Source: Aedes albopictus
Lineage: Eukaryota; Arthropoda; Insecta; Diptera; Culicidae
Direction: 5' to 3'
NCBI RefSeq assembly: GCF_035046485.1
Contig: NC_085136.1
Coordinates: forward strand, 75,657,734-75,721,733
Length of the DNA: 64,000 nt
The notes beneath the pieces are model-generated. The model had not been told where the DNA came from and did not search any database. It saw only the letters and a list, made by a program, of their open reading frames with translations. Positions 21,441 through 31,605 of this stretch are shown piece by piece. Position numbers and translations under genes: made by a program. The first letter of the stretch is position 1. The number at the start of each line of letters is the position of its first letter.

Positions 21441-21930
21441 GATATCAATTAAAGGTTTCCGGAGACATCCCAGCAGGAGTTCCTGAAGGAATCCCAAGAA
21501 AAACTTCTTAAGGTCTCACAGGAGGAATGCCTGAAAAAAAAAATCTAAGGAAAATATCTGAAGGGATTCTCATAGAAATCCCCGGAAGAATTCATGGAAG
21601 ACGTTCCGGAGGGACTAAAAGAGCAATACCAGCAGAAATTCCTGGAAAAATCGACGTAAAAATTCCTGGAGGGTTTGCAGCAAGAATTTCTGGAGGAATA
21701 CCACGTGAAGTGAAGCGTGGGTCCCGAGATGACCTAGCCTAGGGCTAAAAATTTCGTTAATACAGAAAAAAAAAAGAAATCGCTGAAATGAACTCCTGGA
21801 GAAATCCTTGGAGAAAAAGTTCCTGTAAGGAATCTGGCAGCACTTCCTGATGCAACCAAAGCAGGAAATCTACAGCCTACATCTCTGCATAAATTCCTGG
21901 AGCAATCCCAGCAAGTATACCTGGAGTCGT
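21441..21930. repeat. Degenerate GGAATTCC/TGGAGGAA repeat block
   Basis: Loose repetition of 12- to 15-base phrases such as ATTCCTGGAGGA, AATTCCTGGAA and GGAATCCC, with no fixed period. It belongs to the same family as blocks at 31060, 43160, 56395, 58050 and 59745. Confidence 0.7.
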
Positions 21931-22130
21931 TCTACGCTTGAGGTTTTCGGCAGTTATTATCCATGATACTGAACAAGTTCAACATAATCACCTCAACAGC
22001 CGTTTACGTTTACAGTACGTTGGTTCTTCGCAATCCAACGAGAAGTCCTTTTACGGTTGTCAGATATTGGAAGGTTTGCAAAATATCCTGAAGTTCTGAG
22101 CTTTCAAGAAAAACTTCTAGTAAAAGGAGC

Positions 22131-22300
22131 TTGCCGGAGCCCGTGGCGTAGTGGTTATACGTTCACTTCATAAGTGGATGTTCGTCATGGGTTCGATCCC
22201 AGCCCCAGCACATGCAATGTTTCGTCAGTTGCTCATCCCCCCGAGAGCGGCTTTGTGACACCTGACCCATCGATAACAACAAAGATGGGCAGCAAGCGTA
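22131..22300 (+). mobile_element. tRNA-derived SINE, third family
   Basis: The head reads GGAGCCCGTGGCGTAGTGG (A-box-like TGGCGTAGTGG) and GGGTTCGATCCCAGCCCC (B box). The body continues to about 22300 with GATGGGCAGCAAGCG. It differs from the other SINEs here in both head and body. The 3' end and target duplication were not resolved. Confidence 0.7.
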
Positions 22301-22955
22301 GATTCAATGGAGCTTGAGGTAGTTTTTGTAGACCTTGATAGTCCTGAAGTGCAGAACATTTAGTGTACCCTACAATGTCGTACAAACTCTATAAGATTTT
22401 CTCGCAGCATTGCGGAGTATCATGGACTACAATGACCGTTAACCGTAAGCGTAGATTGAACGGAGATTGTAGTAGATTTGTAAACTTGAATGTTCTGAAC
22501 CTCAGGACCTTATGGAAACCTTGAAATGTCCGGAAAATGTAATAAGAACTTCTCGTTTAATTACAAAGAATTCGGAGAGTAACGGTCAAAAGCCGCAAAA
22601 TTATATTTAAATGTGACTGCGGTAGAACCTGTTGACCATGTTAGTAGCGTGGTTCAAAAACTCGTTTTTGCTCCACACCGCTTATTCGATTCGTAACCAG
22701 ATACTACGCCTTCTCCCAAAATTTGAGCTCATTTGGTTGAAAATTGCGACTGCACAAGCCCTTCAAAGTTTGTTTGGGAATTACTTTGGAAAAACGATGT
22801 TTTTCATTCAATCACCCGTAGTATTTCCCCAAGTGCCCTAGAGAGTTAGTTGACCCTTGGTAATCCTAGGCTACTCTATCAGCTAAAACTTTGCAGAATT
22901 AGTTATCGATTTATTCGTATGTTGAAATGTCACTTATCTCTATAACAAGCAGAAA
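22301..22955. other. No recognised gene
   Basis: Two loosely similar stretches (AAGCGTAGATTCAATGGAGCTT near 22297 split from AAGCGTAGATTGAACGGAGAT near 22447) suggest a decayed tandem repeat of about 150 bp. A 69-codon frame at 22632 has no identifiable domain. Confidence 0.35.
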
Positions 22956-22959
22956 GCAT

Positions 22960-23620
22960 GTCAAGCGCCAGATGGCTGGCGATTTGAGAGCGGTTCACTT
23001 CCTACGGTTCGACAAACTGGTTCGCGAGTACCGTGGATGCGGGGCTGAGAAGAGTTTCAAGTGTTTCGACTGCAAGTAGAACGGAAACAAGCTGACAGAA
23101 TGAAGGAAATGAAGGAAAACGACAATGAGAAGAAAAAGCGTCAAAAGAACTCGAAAGCTTTGACAGCTGAACAGCAAGGAGGGTGTTTTGGTAGTGTTGG
23201 TGGTGGAGAAGAGACGGAATTGAGAAGTGTCCAGTAGTACATAGATTTCGGGTGTTCCGACCACCTCGTTAACGACGAAGCACTCTTTGATGACCTCGAA
23301 CTGCAGCATACGATGGATATCGGGATCGTCAAGGATGGCGAATCGGTTGTAGCCAGGATTCGGGCTCGGAGCTGGGGGCAAGCGATCCAGACGGCGGCGT
23401 ACGTTGTGAACCGTTGCCCTTTGAGCGCGATTGATTCCAATGTTACACCGTTTGAGTTTTGGGAAGTGCTCCTCATGTAGTGGGCTCGCTCATGTGTCAA
23501 ATGAACTTCGGAAGAAACTGGATCCGAAAGCATGGAAAGGAGTCTTCCAGGAGAACCCGAGTTTCCTGGAAGACAGGAAGCATGGCAGAAGGAATCTATC
23601 CCATTGGGTGATGTAATCGA
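22960..23620 (+). pseudogene. copia Gag end, protease and integrase C-terminus
   Basis: Text such as FDKLVREYRGCG and a decayed CxxC zinc knuckle (KCFDCK, then NGNKLTE) is the Gag end. At about 23245 DFGCSDHLVND is the copia protease active-site block, with F where the catalytic motif usually has S. After only about 30 more residues it jumps to QAIQTAAYVVNRCP and TPFEFW, near the integrase C-terminus, then ELRKKLDPKAWKGVF. The catalytic D-D-E part of integrase is therefore missing. Stops interrupt it (near 23070, 23240 and 23480). Confidence 0.85.
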
Positions 23621-23859
23621 AATGGATGATCAAGATGCAGAAGAAGAGGACGAACTCAAGGAAGGAGCTGTTGGAGGTGATCTGAAAGCTGGAGAAAGTG
23701 ACGGTGACATCGACGAGGAGTACCTAAGTTTTACAGAGGAAGCAGACGACACCCTTTCAGCAGTTGATCCGGTTTCGACAGTGGATGAGGGGTCCATGCC
23801 GAGGCGTACACCTAATATTCCAGCGATGTCGAGTATGCAGCTTACACGCTGAATGCGCC

Positions 23860-24475
23860 AAGTTTTGTTGAAGACCTTCCGACATCCTTGGAGGATGAAC
23901 GTAAGCGAAGTGACGGAACCAAATAGGAAGCCGCTGTGAACGAGGAAATGGATGCGTTGGAGGAAAACGAGACGTGGTCCTTGGTCGAGCTTCCTCCGAA
24001 TCGCAAACCTATCTCAAGCAAATGAGTGTTCAAGGTGAAACCCGGGATGAATGGCGAACCTGATCGCTACATGGCATGCTTGGTAGCGAGAGGGTTTAAT
24101 CAGAAGTACGGCTTTGATTACAGCGAGACGTATTCTGGCAAATGGTTCTGGCCTTGGCAAACCACGAGGGGATGACTATTGAGCAAATGGACGTCAAGAC
24201 GGCATTTTTAAATGGGGCATTGTCGGACGAGATCTACATGATGTTGCCGGAAGGTTTGCAGCAGGAAGGTAATCTAGTCTGTCGTCTGAATAAATCAATT
24301 TACGGGTTGGAACAAGCCTCTCGGACATGGAACGAGCGTTTCCAAAATTTTGTTCAGGATAGCCTTGGTTTCAGGCGAAGTCAGAACGATCAGTGCTTGT
24401 ACACACGAGGAATTGGGAAAGATATGGAAATTCTCGTATTCTACGTGGACGACATTTTGTTCACCAGTTAGTCCA
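23860..24475 (+). pseudogene. copia reverse transcriptase
   Basis: It reads AVNEEMDALEENETWSLVEL, then VFKVKPGMNGEPDRYMACLV and ARGFNQKYGFDYSETYSG, then the long frame VLALANHEGMTIEQMDVKTA, FLNGALSDEIYM and ends near FYVDDILFTS. The YVDD catalytic motif is intact, and the QMDVKTAFLNG block is the family signature. Stops replace a residue before EAAV and the W before VFKV, and a frameshift lies near 24140. A stop at 24469 ends the frame. The enzyme would copy element RNA into DNA but is dead here. Confidence 0.9.
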
Positions 24476-25189
24476 GAAAAACGGGGAAGATCGTGAAGGC
24501 CTGTTTATCCTATGAATTTGAAATGACGGATGTTGGGGCAGTCAAGGACTTTTTGTAAATGCAGAGCCACCGAGACTTGGAGAACGGTATCATGCGAATC
24601 ACTCAACGGCAGAATCTCGACGATCTACTGGGGCGGTTTGGGATGGCCGATTGCAAACTGGTCTCAACTCACATGGAGACTCGTCTGAAGTTGGTGAAAG
24701 GAGATGAAGCTACCCGGACGAAGCAACCATACCAAGAGCTGATAGGCTGTCTAACATATGTTTCAGTGACCACAAGACCGGATTTGACGGCGGCTGTAAA
24801 CTTCTTTAGCCAATTCCAAAGTTGTCCAACCGATACTCACTAGCGTACATCTCAAAAGGATGCTGTGGTACATACAAGACACACAGGACTTCGGTCTTGT
24901 ATACCGAGTCAACAAGGTCGTGACAATTACTGAAGTGTATGTCGACGCAGATTGGACGAACGACCCAAGTGACAGGCGATCTGTAAGTGGTGCCATCTAC
25001 AAGGTGTTTGGAAATACCATGGGCTGGATGATCCGCAAACATGAAAGGGTCACTCTTTCATCCACCGAGGCTGAACTGACTACCGTCATGCCCCCTCGGC
25101 GTAAAGGTGCCGCAAACGTCCACATGGATCAGAACGGTTTCCTAGTTTGTTTTGCTACGATACATGGTTCACAAAACATTTCACGATAG
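24476..25189 (+). pseudogene. copia RT connection and RNase H
   Basis: The frames give ITQRQNLDDLLGRFGMADCK, then PYQELIGCLTYVSVTTRPDL, then VYVDADWTNDPSDRRSVSGA and VTLSSTEAELT. The DADWxxDxxDRRSxSG and LSSTEAE motifs are those of copia RNase H. Stops at about 24556 and 24841 and a frame change near 24850 break it. After LTTVM the text departs from the expected EAxWLRxL region, so the C-terminus is damaged. Confidence 0.85.
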
Positions 25190-25459
25190 TCTTCTACCGC
25201 GAACTTCTCGAATCCAGTCGCAATTTTCTTTTTTGCGATGGATTGCAGATTCTTATCGCTGAAACACAAATATTCATTTTTTCCTAATAGAGGATTCACT
25301 TTAAAACAACATTACCGGAAACAGTGTTCCCTTTTTCAAATGGTATAGTCATTTTTATGTTAGTGACCCCTCCGCTGACCCCAAACGATTATGAGGGTTT
25401 TCTTGGATACATTCTGTGGGTGAATTAAATGGAAACCCTCGGAACAGCATCTAAAAAAA
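25190..25459. other. No recognised feature
   Basis: This would be the place for a copia 3' LTR, but I could not match it to any upstream sequence. Confidence 0.3.
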
Positions 25460-25671
25460 AGACACTACACCGTCTTCAGCCAGAGGCTGTACAGACTGAA
25501 CATTACATACACGAGACAACGGACAACACACCTAACAACCAGTGGCCCAATGGAGAATTTTCCGTATGACGAAAAGTTTTCCCCGACTGGAGCGGGAATC
25601 GAACCCGCACTCCGAGGCTTACGAAACGCCTAGACGACTGACGCCGCTAACCGCACGGCCACGAAGCCCAC
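25460..25671 (-). mobile_element. tRNA-derived SINE, copy 2 of the family at 6578
   Basis: The minus strand starts GTGGGCTTCGTGGCCGTGCG (A-box region), has GGGTTCGATTCCCGC as B box, and ends TCTGTACAGCCTCTGGCTG followed by GTGTC and a T-run. Order and body match 6578-6783. Confidence 0.8.
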
Positions 25672-25923
25672 AATCTTCCAATGGTTTTCAAAGTAACTCC
25701 TTTGGAACAAAAATTGATGAGGGATCTTTCAAGAATTTTGCGTAAAGTTTTTGGAATTTCGGAGATATTCCAATTTACACAAGAAATTCTCCAAGAAATT
25801 GCATCGAAAATTCAACCACTTTACAATTATTTTAAAGACGTCTTTCAGCAATTTCTTAAAAATGTTATCAAGGAATTCTTTTGAAAATCTTTTTTTTTTT
25901 CTCCAGAAGAACAATAGCAATAC
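25672..25923. repeat. Decayed AATTCC-type repeat
   Basis: Phrases such as GAATTTCGGAGATATTCC and AAGAAATTCTCCAAGAAATT recall the degenerate repeat family. No gene is seen. Confidence 0.35.
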
Positions 25924-26362
25924 GAGTAATTCTCGCTGAGACCGGCCCACTATATACACCTTGTCTGTAGAAATGCTTGAGGTGGCGATTTTCTGAAAGT
26001 CCTTGCCGAAAAATAAGGAAAATGCATTTGGTTACTCAAATTGATGGACTCCTCGTTAGTTAGAGCCACAACCATTTTTGCAGATCCCTCGATCTTGGTC
26101 AAATGGTGGCTCATTTAAGCCGTTATAACTCGAAAATTTCTCCAAAAACCACTTCAAAACGAAATGTTGAAAAAAGGAAAGATAGAGCTAAATACTATTT
26201 ACAGTTATAAAAAGTTGGATCGGCCGTATTGGTTTTGGCCGCCATCTTGGTAACCAAATGCATTTTCCTTACTTTTTCGGCATGGAATTTCAGAAAATCG
26301 TCACCTTAACCATTTTTACAGATAAGGTGTAGATAGTGGGCCGGTCTCAGCGAGAATAACTC
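25924..26362. mobile_element. MITE/foldback, 439 bp, with about 110-bp terminal repeats
   Basis: GAGTAATTCTCGCTGAGACC at 25924 is mirrored by GGTCTCAGCGAGAATAACTC ending at 26362. The repeat continues inward through GGCCCACTATATACACCTTG and AAAATGCATTTGGTTAC. No clear target duplication and no ORF were found. Confidence 0.8.
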
Positions 26363-26422
26363 ACTTAATTTTGGCCTCGATTCGATCTCAGTTACTCCTC
26401 CGTGCAACGGAGCGCTAGCCGG

Positions 26423-26551
26423 ATGATGCTGCTGCTACTGATGATGATGGTGGCTAGCTCTGGCTACCTAGCTGACATCACATCGCAAACAGGCCATCAG
26501 CAAGCAACCAGGCAGCGCAGCGGAGGCAATCGTCAGCATATCGAAATTTAA
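26423..26551 (+). CDS. Small ORF with hydrophobic N-terminus, doubtful
   Basis: A 42-codon frame starts MMLLLLMMMVASSGYLADIT and ends HIEI. The first 17 residues look like a signal peptide. The sequence is driven by a CTG/ATG trinucleotide run, so it may be fortuitous. It lies in the presumed intron of the minus-strand gene whose exon is at 26824-27324. No homology is recognised. Confidence 0.15.
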   Translation: MMLLLLMMMVASSGYLADITSQTGHQQATRQRSGGNRQHIEI

Positions 26552-26817
26552 ATTTACCGTAACCAACCGGTACGGTGCTCGCTTCTGGCTGAAGCTGGCT
26601 GATCCATCGTCGTAGATGGAGCGCCGACGACAACGGCAAAAAAGTGTTGGAAATGGGAAAAAATAATAATAACCTTGTGCTGCCAAACAGGTAGCATTCC
26701 TAGAAAGTACGATGATGAATAGCGTCGCGTACCTGGGTAATGTCAGTCATTATACCGAACGACGTCTACAGCGACGACTGCAGCAAAATTATGGGTTTTG
26801 AGTTTCCAAGAAATGGC

Positions 26818-26824
26818 ACCTACC
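26818..26824 (-). promoter_or_regulatory. Splice donor of the host exon
   Basis: The minus strand reads GAG|GTAGGT across 26824/26823, a near-consensus 5' splice site. Reading through it runs into WKLKTHNFAAVVAVDVVRYN and a stop, so splicing is needed for a longer protein. Confidence 0.6.
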
Positions 26825-27324
26825 TCGGAGGGTGTTCCGGCATCCGGCAGTTTGATGGTGATGTTCCGATGGCTCGAAACTGGACGGGATTTGGGTGACT
26901 CCGAGGGGCCCGGGGAGTCTGTTGATCGCGCCGGAGCCGTGCTGGCGGTGGACGCAGGGGAAGACGGCAGCTGAGGTATGATCGTAGCAGGCGGTGTACT
27001 TCGATCGTGGTCGGCGATCAACCGCTGAGTCTCATCGGTTTGATCTTCTTTCGATGCGTCAGCGGTGGCTTCCTCGACCGCTGGCGGGATCTGGGGAAGC
27101 CCGAAAAAGTCCGACTTGGCATTACTCATCAGCAGTGCCGATCGTCGCGGATCGGTCGTAATGGGGATCTCGTCATCGAACTTGAACTGAATATCCGGTA
27201 TCTGGATGGGCTTTGTGCCGGAGGATGATCCGGCGGTGATGTTGTCGTAGAAACTATGCGGACGTTCCTCTTCCACCGGAGCGGAAGCCGTCAATTCCGA
27301 GCTCGATCGTTTCCCCGAGGACAT
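26824..27324 (-). CDS. Host gene, probable first coding exon (167 codons), function unknown
   Basis: This is the best host coding sequence in the window. It begins MSSGKRSSSELTASAPVEEE at an ATG at 27324, runs open for 167 codons, and ends ...LPDAGTPSE exactly at GAG|GTAGGT, a strong splice donor in phase 0 (donor GT at 26823-26822). The frame is also open upstream without another ATG. The product is hydrophilic and rich in Ser, Pro, Thr, Asp and Glu, with no signal peptide or membrane segment, so it looks like a disordered cytosolic N-terminus. Motifs such as HSFYDNI and IQIPDIQFKFDDEIPI are distinctive but I cannot assign a family. Surrounding DNA is GC-richer and free of the usual repeats, which supports a real gene. 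Downstream exons would lie at lower coordinates, possibly outside the window. Confidence 0.65.
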
Positions 27325-28110
27325 GATCAACGGAGAAAGCGGAGAGCGAACCACGCTCGAAAACACAATCTGGCTAGCGCTGTAGCCGTAAATCACGCAC
27401 TTCCTCGATTACTTTCTTCAGTCGTTTCATTGACACCATGCAACTGCGATGCACACTACACAAGCCACGGTCGCAAGCGATCAACGCGGCTCTCTTCTTT
27501 GTTCTTGCACGATCACGCTGCTGGCTGGCTTTTACTGAACAATACAGCACTCTTCACCTTTTTTCCATCGATCACACTAATTGCTAACCAAAACAACACG
27601 ACTCAATCCAAACAACGCTCCCGTCTTCGTAGGTCACCCCATCATCGTCATCTTCTCCGCGATCGTAGCGGGAACCGTAAATACCCGCGGAGTCTATTGA
27701 CTTCCGATTTCTCCACACCGTCCACCACTCCTCAAACCTCCACGCGATCGATGCGCAAATAAATAGGTTGGAGCCCCAACTATTAAAAATCCAAACACCG
27801 TTCCAACCAATACACTCTCACACGCGAACAACCGGGCGCATTGGCCACCATCAGCAATAGCAGCAGCAGCAGCTATTCACAAACCTCCAAACGGGTTCTT
27901 CGCCACCACCGGAATTCGGTCGGACACGCATGCACCAACTACCGCCAAAGGTATGGATGGATGGATGGATGAAGTAAAAACACATGAAACGGTCTCACCG
28001 AAGAGACGCGCGCGCACTACCTCGTTCGATCTCCGCTCTCCGTCGACTGATGTAAACCAGCCAGCAGAGCTGAAGATCACTCGTACAGAAATCATGGCGA
28101 CGCGGACGAC
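27325..28110 (-). promoter_or_regulatory. Probable 5' UTR and promoter region of the host gene
   Basis: GC-rich, repeat-poor DNA upstream of the exon. On the minus strand TTACATCAGTCGACGGAG near 28055 has an arthropod initiator-like TCAGT, followed about 20 bases later by ATCGAACGA, resembling a downstream promoter element. There is no TATA box. CAG triplets near 27857 and ATGG tetramers near 27955 are simple repeats. The start site is an inference. Confidence 0.3.
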
Positions 28111-28840
28111 CTGGTGAGCGAAGCATAATTAGGTGCTCTCCGCCATGAGGATTGCTCTCCGTTCATGGTCGGAGCGAGGTTGCAGACGACCGGCGAAAGC
28201 GATGATGATGCGATCAACAGGTAGATGTGCTCAGAGTTTGAGCCAAGCACGTGCTCTTCCATACTTTTTTGGATGGTTTGGCGTAAGGTGTGTCAAAGTT
28301 CAGGTAAGAAAGACGATGCATCACATTTCAAAATTTAAGTCAGCTTTGTTTAGAAAATCCGCGGTTGGTTTCAAAAAATCAATGATGATAACTTTGTTAT
28401 TGGTTCATCAAAATACCTGGGCGAACATTAATAATTAGCATGGTTGTGAAATGTAAGCGTACTATCTCGTATATCATCCTCAACAAGATGCAACAAGTCT
28501 TGAAAATTTGATACGTTAGCTTAGATAAATTCGAGTTGAATGCTTTAAGTTACCCTATGACAGTAACTGAATTTTTCTCTACTTTTTATGTGTTTCAAAC
28601 TTCTTTTCCCATTCTCTATCGTGTTCAGTTTCAAGAGTAAGGCAAAAAATAAAACAATACTTTCTCGCTCTCTTTTCTCTCGATGTCTTGAAAACCGCTC
28701 AAATCAAATTATGTTTGATGATTCTCTCACCAATAGTATTGCGGCTAGAACAAAAATCAGTGCAAAATAGGTATGTCGTTTTTGTATGTGCTTCCAGCTT
28801 CTATAACTTTCCAGAAAGTTTCAGAGCATTTTTAACTGGA
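28111..28840. other. Flank of the host gene, no gene defined
   Basis: On the plus strand a 101-codon frame from 28133 crosses a CAG|GTAAGA splice donor at about 28302, which could belong to a divergent transcript. Beyond 28440 the DNA is AT-rich and featureless. Confidence 0.25.
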
Positions 28841-29270
28841 TTTTGGAGGCGTTTTCGGGGGTTTCGGAGAATCTCAGGTGCGTTACATTTGGGTTCGTTG
28901 AGGTTTTAAAGGAACTTCGGAAGCATTTCAGGAAGTTTTTGAAGATTTTCTACACAAAAGATAAGCTTGAAACCCCTTGAAACGCCCCTGACACCTCCAT
29001 AATTCCATTAAAATCTCATTGAAATTCCCGTAATCCATTAGTTAGACTCTTGAAATCATCAAACTCAATTTGATACACACCTGAAACCCCTTGAAACGTA
29101 ACTGCAATGCTATCAAACGCTCCTTAAATCTCTAGGAACGCCCTTTGAAGGTTCCCAAAACCTACTGAAATTCTCTGAAATGCCTTGAAACGCTTCTGAA
29201 GCCCTATGTTACATCATTTAAAGGCTCCCAAGACTTCCCTGAATCGCCCTTAACCCTTTGGAGACGGAGG
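28841..29270. repeat. Degenerate CCCTGAAAC/TTTCAGG repeat block
   Basis: It is made of loosely repeated words such as TTTCGGAG, CCCTTGAAACG, GAAACGCCCCTGA and ATGCCTTGAAACGC, first in one orientation and then the other. It is non-coding and belongs to the same family as 30590-30960, 52320-53680 and 61755-62860. Confidence 0.65.
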
Positions 29271-29555
29271 GGTCACATATTTATGACCCCAAAATAGAAA
29301 CGACTGTATGAATTCACACATTCATTAAAACAGAATATTGTCTTCGGCAAAGTTGTTGCAAATAGAGACCTCTTTTAACGAAAAATGAGAATATTTGTAT
29401 TTGAGACTTTATTGACTACCTAGAACATCCTGAACACCATGAAGTTGGAGAAACGAAAGAATTGACATACCAGTTGTTCTAAAAGCTGCATTTAGATGGG
29501 TTACGTTCATATGTATTCATTTAATCTTCGTCAAGAATATCAAAAGGTGTTTTAT
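29271..29555. other. No gene; one end of a possible MITE
   Basis: TTAACCCTTTGGAGACGGAG at 29249-29270 and GGTCACATATTTATGACCCC look like one terminus of a TTAA-flanked MITE. The partner end was not found. Confidence 0.3.
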
Positions 29556-29559
29556 ATTC

Positions 29560-30180
29560 TGGGATGCTCTAGGTGCTCCAAACTGTCCAATAATGAAGTC
29601 CTTCAAATCTACAAGAAGAATTTTATGTGTTTTCGCTATAAATAGTAGCATTGCATAATCTATTGGGATCAGTGAAGCTCTTGAAATCTTCAATGTCTTT
29701 TATAGACACCATAGGGATATTCCAGGTCAGCCAAACTACCTTAAGGTTCAGAACTTCTGATCTACCCTCGTAACAGTGACCATATATGATATACTGAGTA
29801 ATGTTGCATAGTCAACCACAGTTACTGGACCCATCTAAAGTCTACTGGATATACTTATAAGCCTTTGGGACATTCAGGGTCGTCCAAACTGTCCTATAAT
29901 AAAGTCCTTCAAATCTACAAGAATAATATTTCATGTGCTTTCGCCATCAATATCAGCATTTCTAATCTGCTGGGATACGTAAAGCTCATGAAGTCTAAAA
30001 TGTCATTTAAAGACTCTATTGGGACATTCCAGGTCAGCCAAACTATCTTGAAGTTCAGAATTTTGGGTCCACACTCATAACAATAGCCATATCTGATATA
30101 CGGAGTAACAAGATATTATTATAAAGCTTTGGGGCATTTAGGGTCGTCCAAAGTGTCCTGAAGTTAAGCTTTTGACGGTA
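29560..30180. repeat. Diverged tandem repeat, period about 308 and 263
   Basis: The block beginning GGGATGCTCTAGGTGCTCC (about 29560) recurs as GGGACATTCAGGGTCGTCC (about 29868) and partly as GGGGCATTTAGGGTCGTCC (about 30130). Shared inner text includes AGTCCTTCAAATCTACAAGA and ATTCCAGGTCAGCCAAACTA. It is non-coding, with about 2.3 copies. Confidence 0.7.
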
Positions 30181-30589
30181 ACAATAGCTATTCTCACATT
30201 TAACTGTAACATTCCTGAAGAAACCCCATAGAAGAACCCCTGAAGAGATTAGAAGATGGAGGGAAGCGCTATCACCGATGCTGTTCTTCATCGTAATCGA
30301 TGAGATTTTAAATTACTGAAAAGGCGCAGTATCATAACGTCCGAGGCCATAATGTCCCAGGACTTAATGGCGCATTTTTTCGAGACATAACGTCCGAAAA
30401 TCTAGGTCCCTTCATTTAGGTAACGTTACCTAAATGGAATCTGATTGTGTTCAGAGCAGTTCAAGTGTTTTAGATTAGGGATAAGGTTCGTTAAAGGGAA
30501 TTAAGTTGCAAGTGGAGTTAATGGGAGTTCAGGGCATGCTCAGAAAGGGGGCAATGAAGGAGGGGGGGGGGGGGCGGGGAGTCTGCATA
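30181..30589. other. Simple and palindromic sequences, no gene
   Basis: Contents are a short degenerate run of AACGTCCGAGGCCATAATG-like words (30330-30400), a 24-bp perfect palindrome at 30412-30435, and a run of 14 G at about 30560-30574 that may form a G-quadruplex. Confidence 0.55.
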
Positions 30590-30960
30590 ACGCCTCTGAA
30601 ACTTGCCAGAAATTCTCTGACGCTTTCTGAAGTGCCCTCGAAATCCCCCTAAAGCTCCCTCGGACCCCATGTAACGCACCTGAGACCCTCATAAACCCCT
30701 AAAAATGTAAACGTAACGCATGAGTAACGCATCTGAAACTCGACAAATATTATCCAAAGCTGTCTGAAATGCCCTCAAAATTCCCCTAAAACCCCCTCGG
30801 ACCCCATGTAACGCAACTGAGACCCTTTGATACTCCCCGGAAATACCCCTGAAAACCCCCGGTACAACGCCTCTGACACCTCCCCCCCTCTCGCCTGAAA
30901 CATCTATGAAATTCTTCTGAAACCCCGCTTGCCCTCCTTTAAATCTCGAGGTCACTCGCC
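30590..30960. repeat. CCCTGAAA/CGGACCCC repeat block
   Basis: Two long near-duplicates (TCGGACCCCATGTAACGCA at about 30660 and 30798) lie among GAAATGCCCTCAAAATTCCC-like words. The degenerate family is the same as 28841-29270. Confidence 0.65.
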
Positions 30961-31593
30961 TTTCTTCAACTTCTTTGCAATCTTCATCCATTAAGGAAAT
31001 TAATCCATTTAGGTAAAAATTCAATTTAGGCAATCCCGTTACCTAAATGGGAGTTTTGGTGTAACTGAAAGGATTTTTTAAGGAATGCTTGCAAAAAAAA
31101 CCCTGAAAAAAATCATTGAAGAAATCCCTGGAACCTATATAGAAGATTTCTGTTTTGTTTTCAAGAATCCATGGAGGAATTCCTGTAAGTCCCTGCACCC
31201 CTGGAGAAAAATCTGGAGAAGTTCGAGAAGAAATACCTATAGGAATTCCTGAAAGAATCCTTGGTGAAATTTCTTGGAAGAAGCCATGGCCAAAAATCCC
31301 TAGAGATTTTTTTAGAGGAATTTCCCGAAGAATCTCTGGACGAACTCCTGAAATATCTGTGGAGGAATTACTGAAAAAGTCCCTAGAGAATTTCCTGGAT
31401 GAAACCCTGGAGTGTTTCATAAATGAGTTCTCGAGAGAATACTTGGCAGTATTTTCGAAACGATACCTTGGAAATGCTCCAGAAATCCTTGACGGAAAGA
31501 TTTAGGAATTCCTAAAGGAGTTTCTGGAAGGATTCTTGAAGGCATATCTGGAGGAGTTTCAGAACAGATCTACCAAGGAACTTCTTCAAGAAT
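30961..31593. repeat. Degenerate GGAATTCC/TGGAGAAA repeat block
   Basis: From 31060 the sequence is built from phrases such as ATCCATGGAGGAATTCCTG, GAATTCCTGAAAGAATCC and TTTCTTGGAAGAA. Long frames open on both strands (up to 125 codons) because the words lack stops. I regard these frames as artefacts. Near 31000-31050 CCATTTAGGTAA and TTACCTAAATGG form an inverted pair. Confidence 0.7.
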
Positions 31594-31605
31594 ATGTGAA
31601 GGAAT

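Larger units (their letters stand above)
22960..25189 (+). mobile_element. Degenerate Ty1/copia retrotransposon
   Basis: The plus strand holds, in copia order, the end of Gag with a zinc-knuckle remnant, a protease core, the C-terminal end of integrase, reverse transcriptase and RNase H. There is an internal deletion between protease and integrase, and many stops and frameshifts. No LTRs were recognised on either side, so the ends given are those of the recognisable protein text. A minor part between integrase and RT (23620-23850) is acidic linker typical of copia polyproteins. Confidence 0.9.

Noticed and set aside
25190..25459. copia 3' LTR
   Set aside because: No matching sequence upstream of 22960 and no TG...CA bounded repeat could be identified.
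27256..27762. 168-codon plus frame opposite the host exon
   Set aside because: It lies antisense to the better-supported minus-strand exon and its 5' region. It is Arg/Ser/His-rich without any domain and is likely a shadow.
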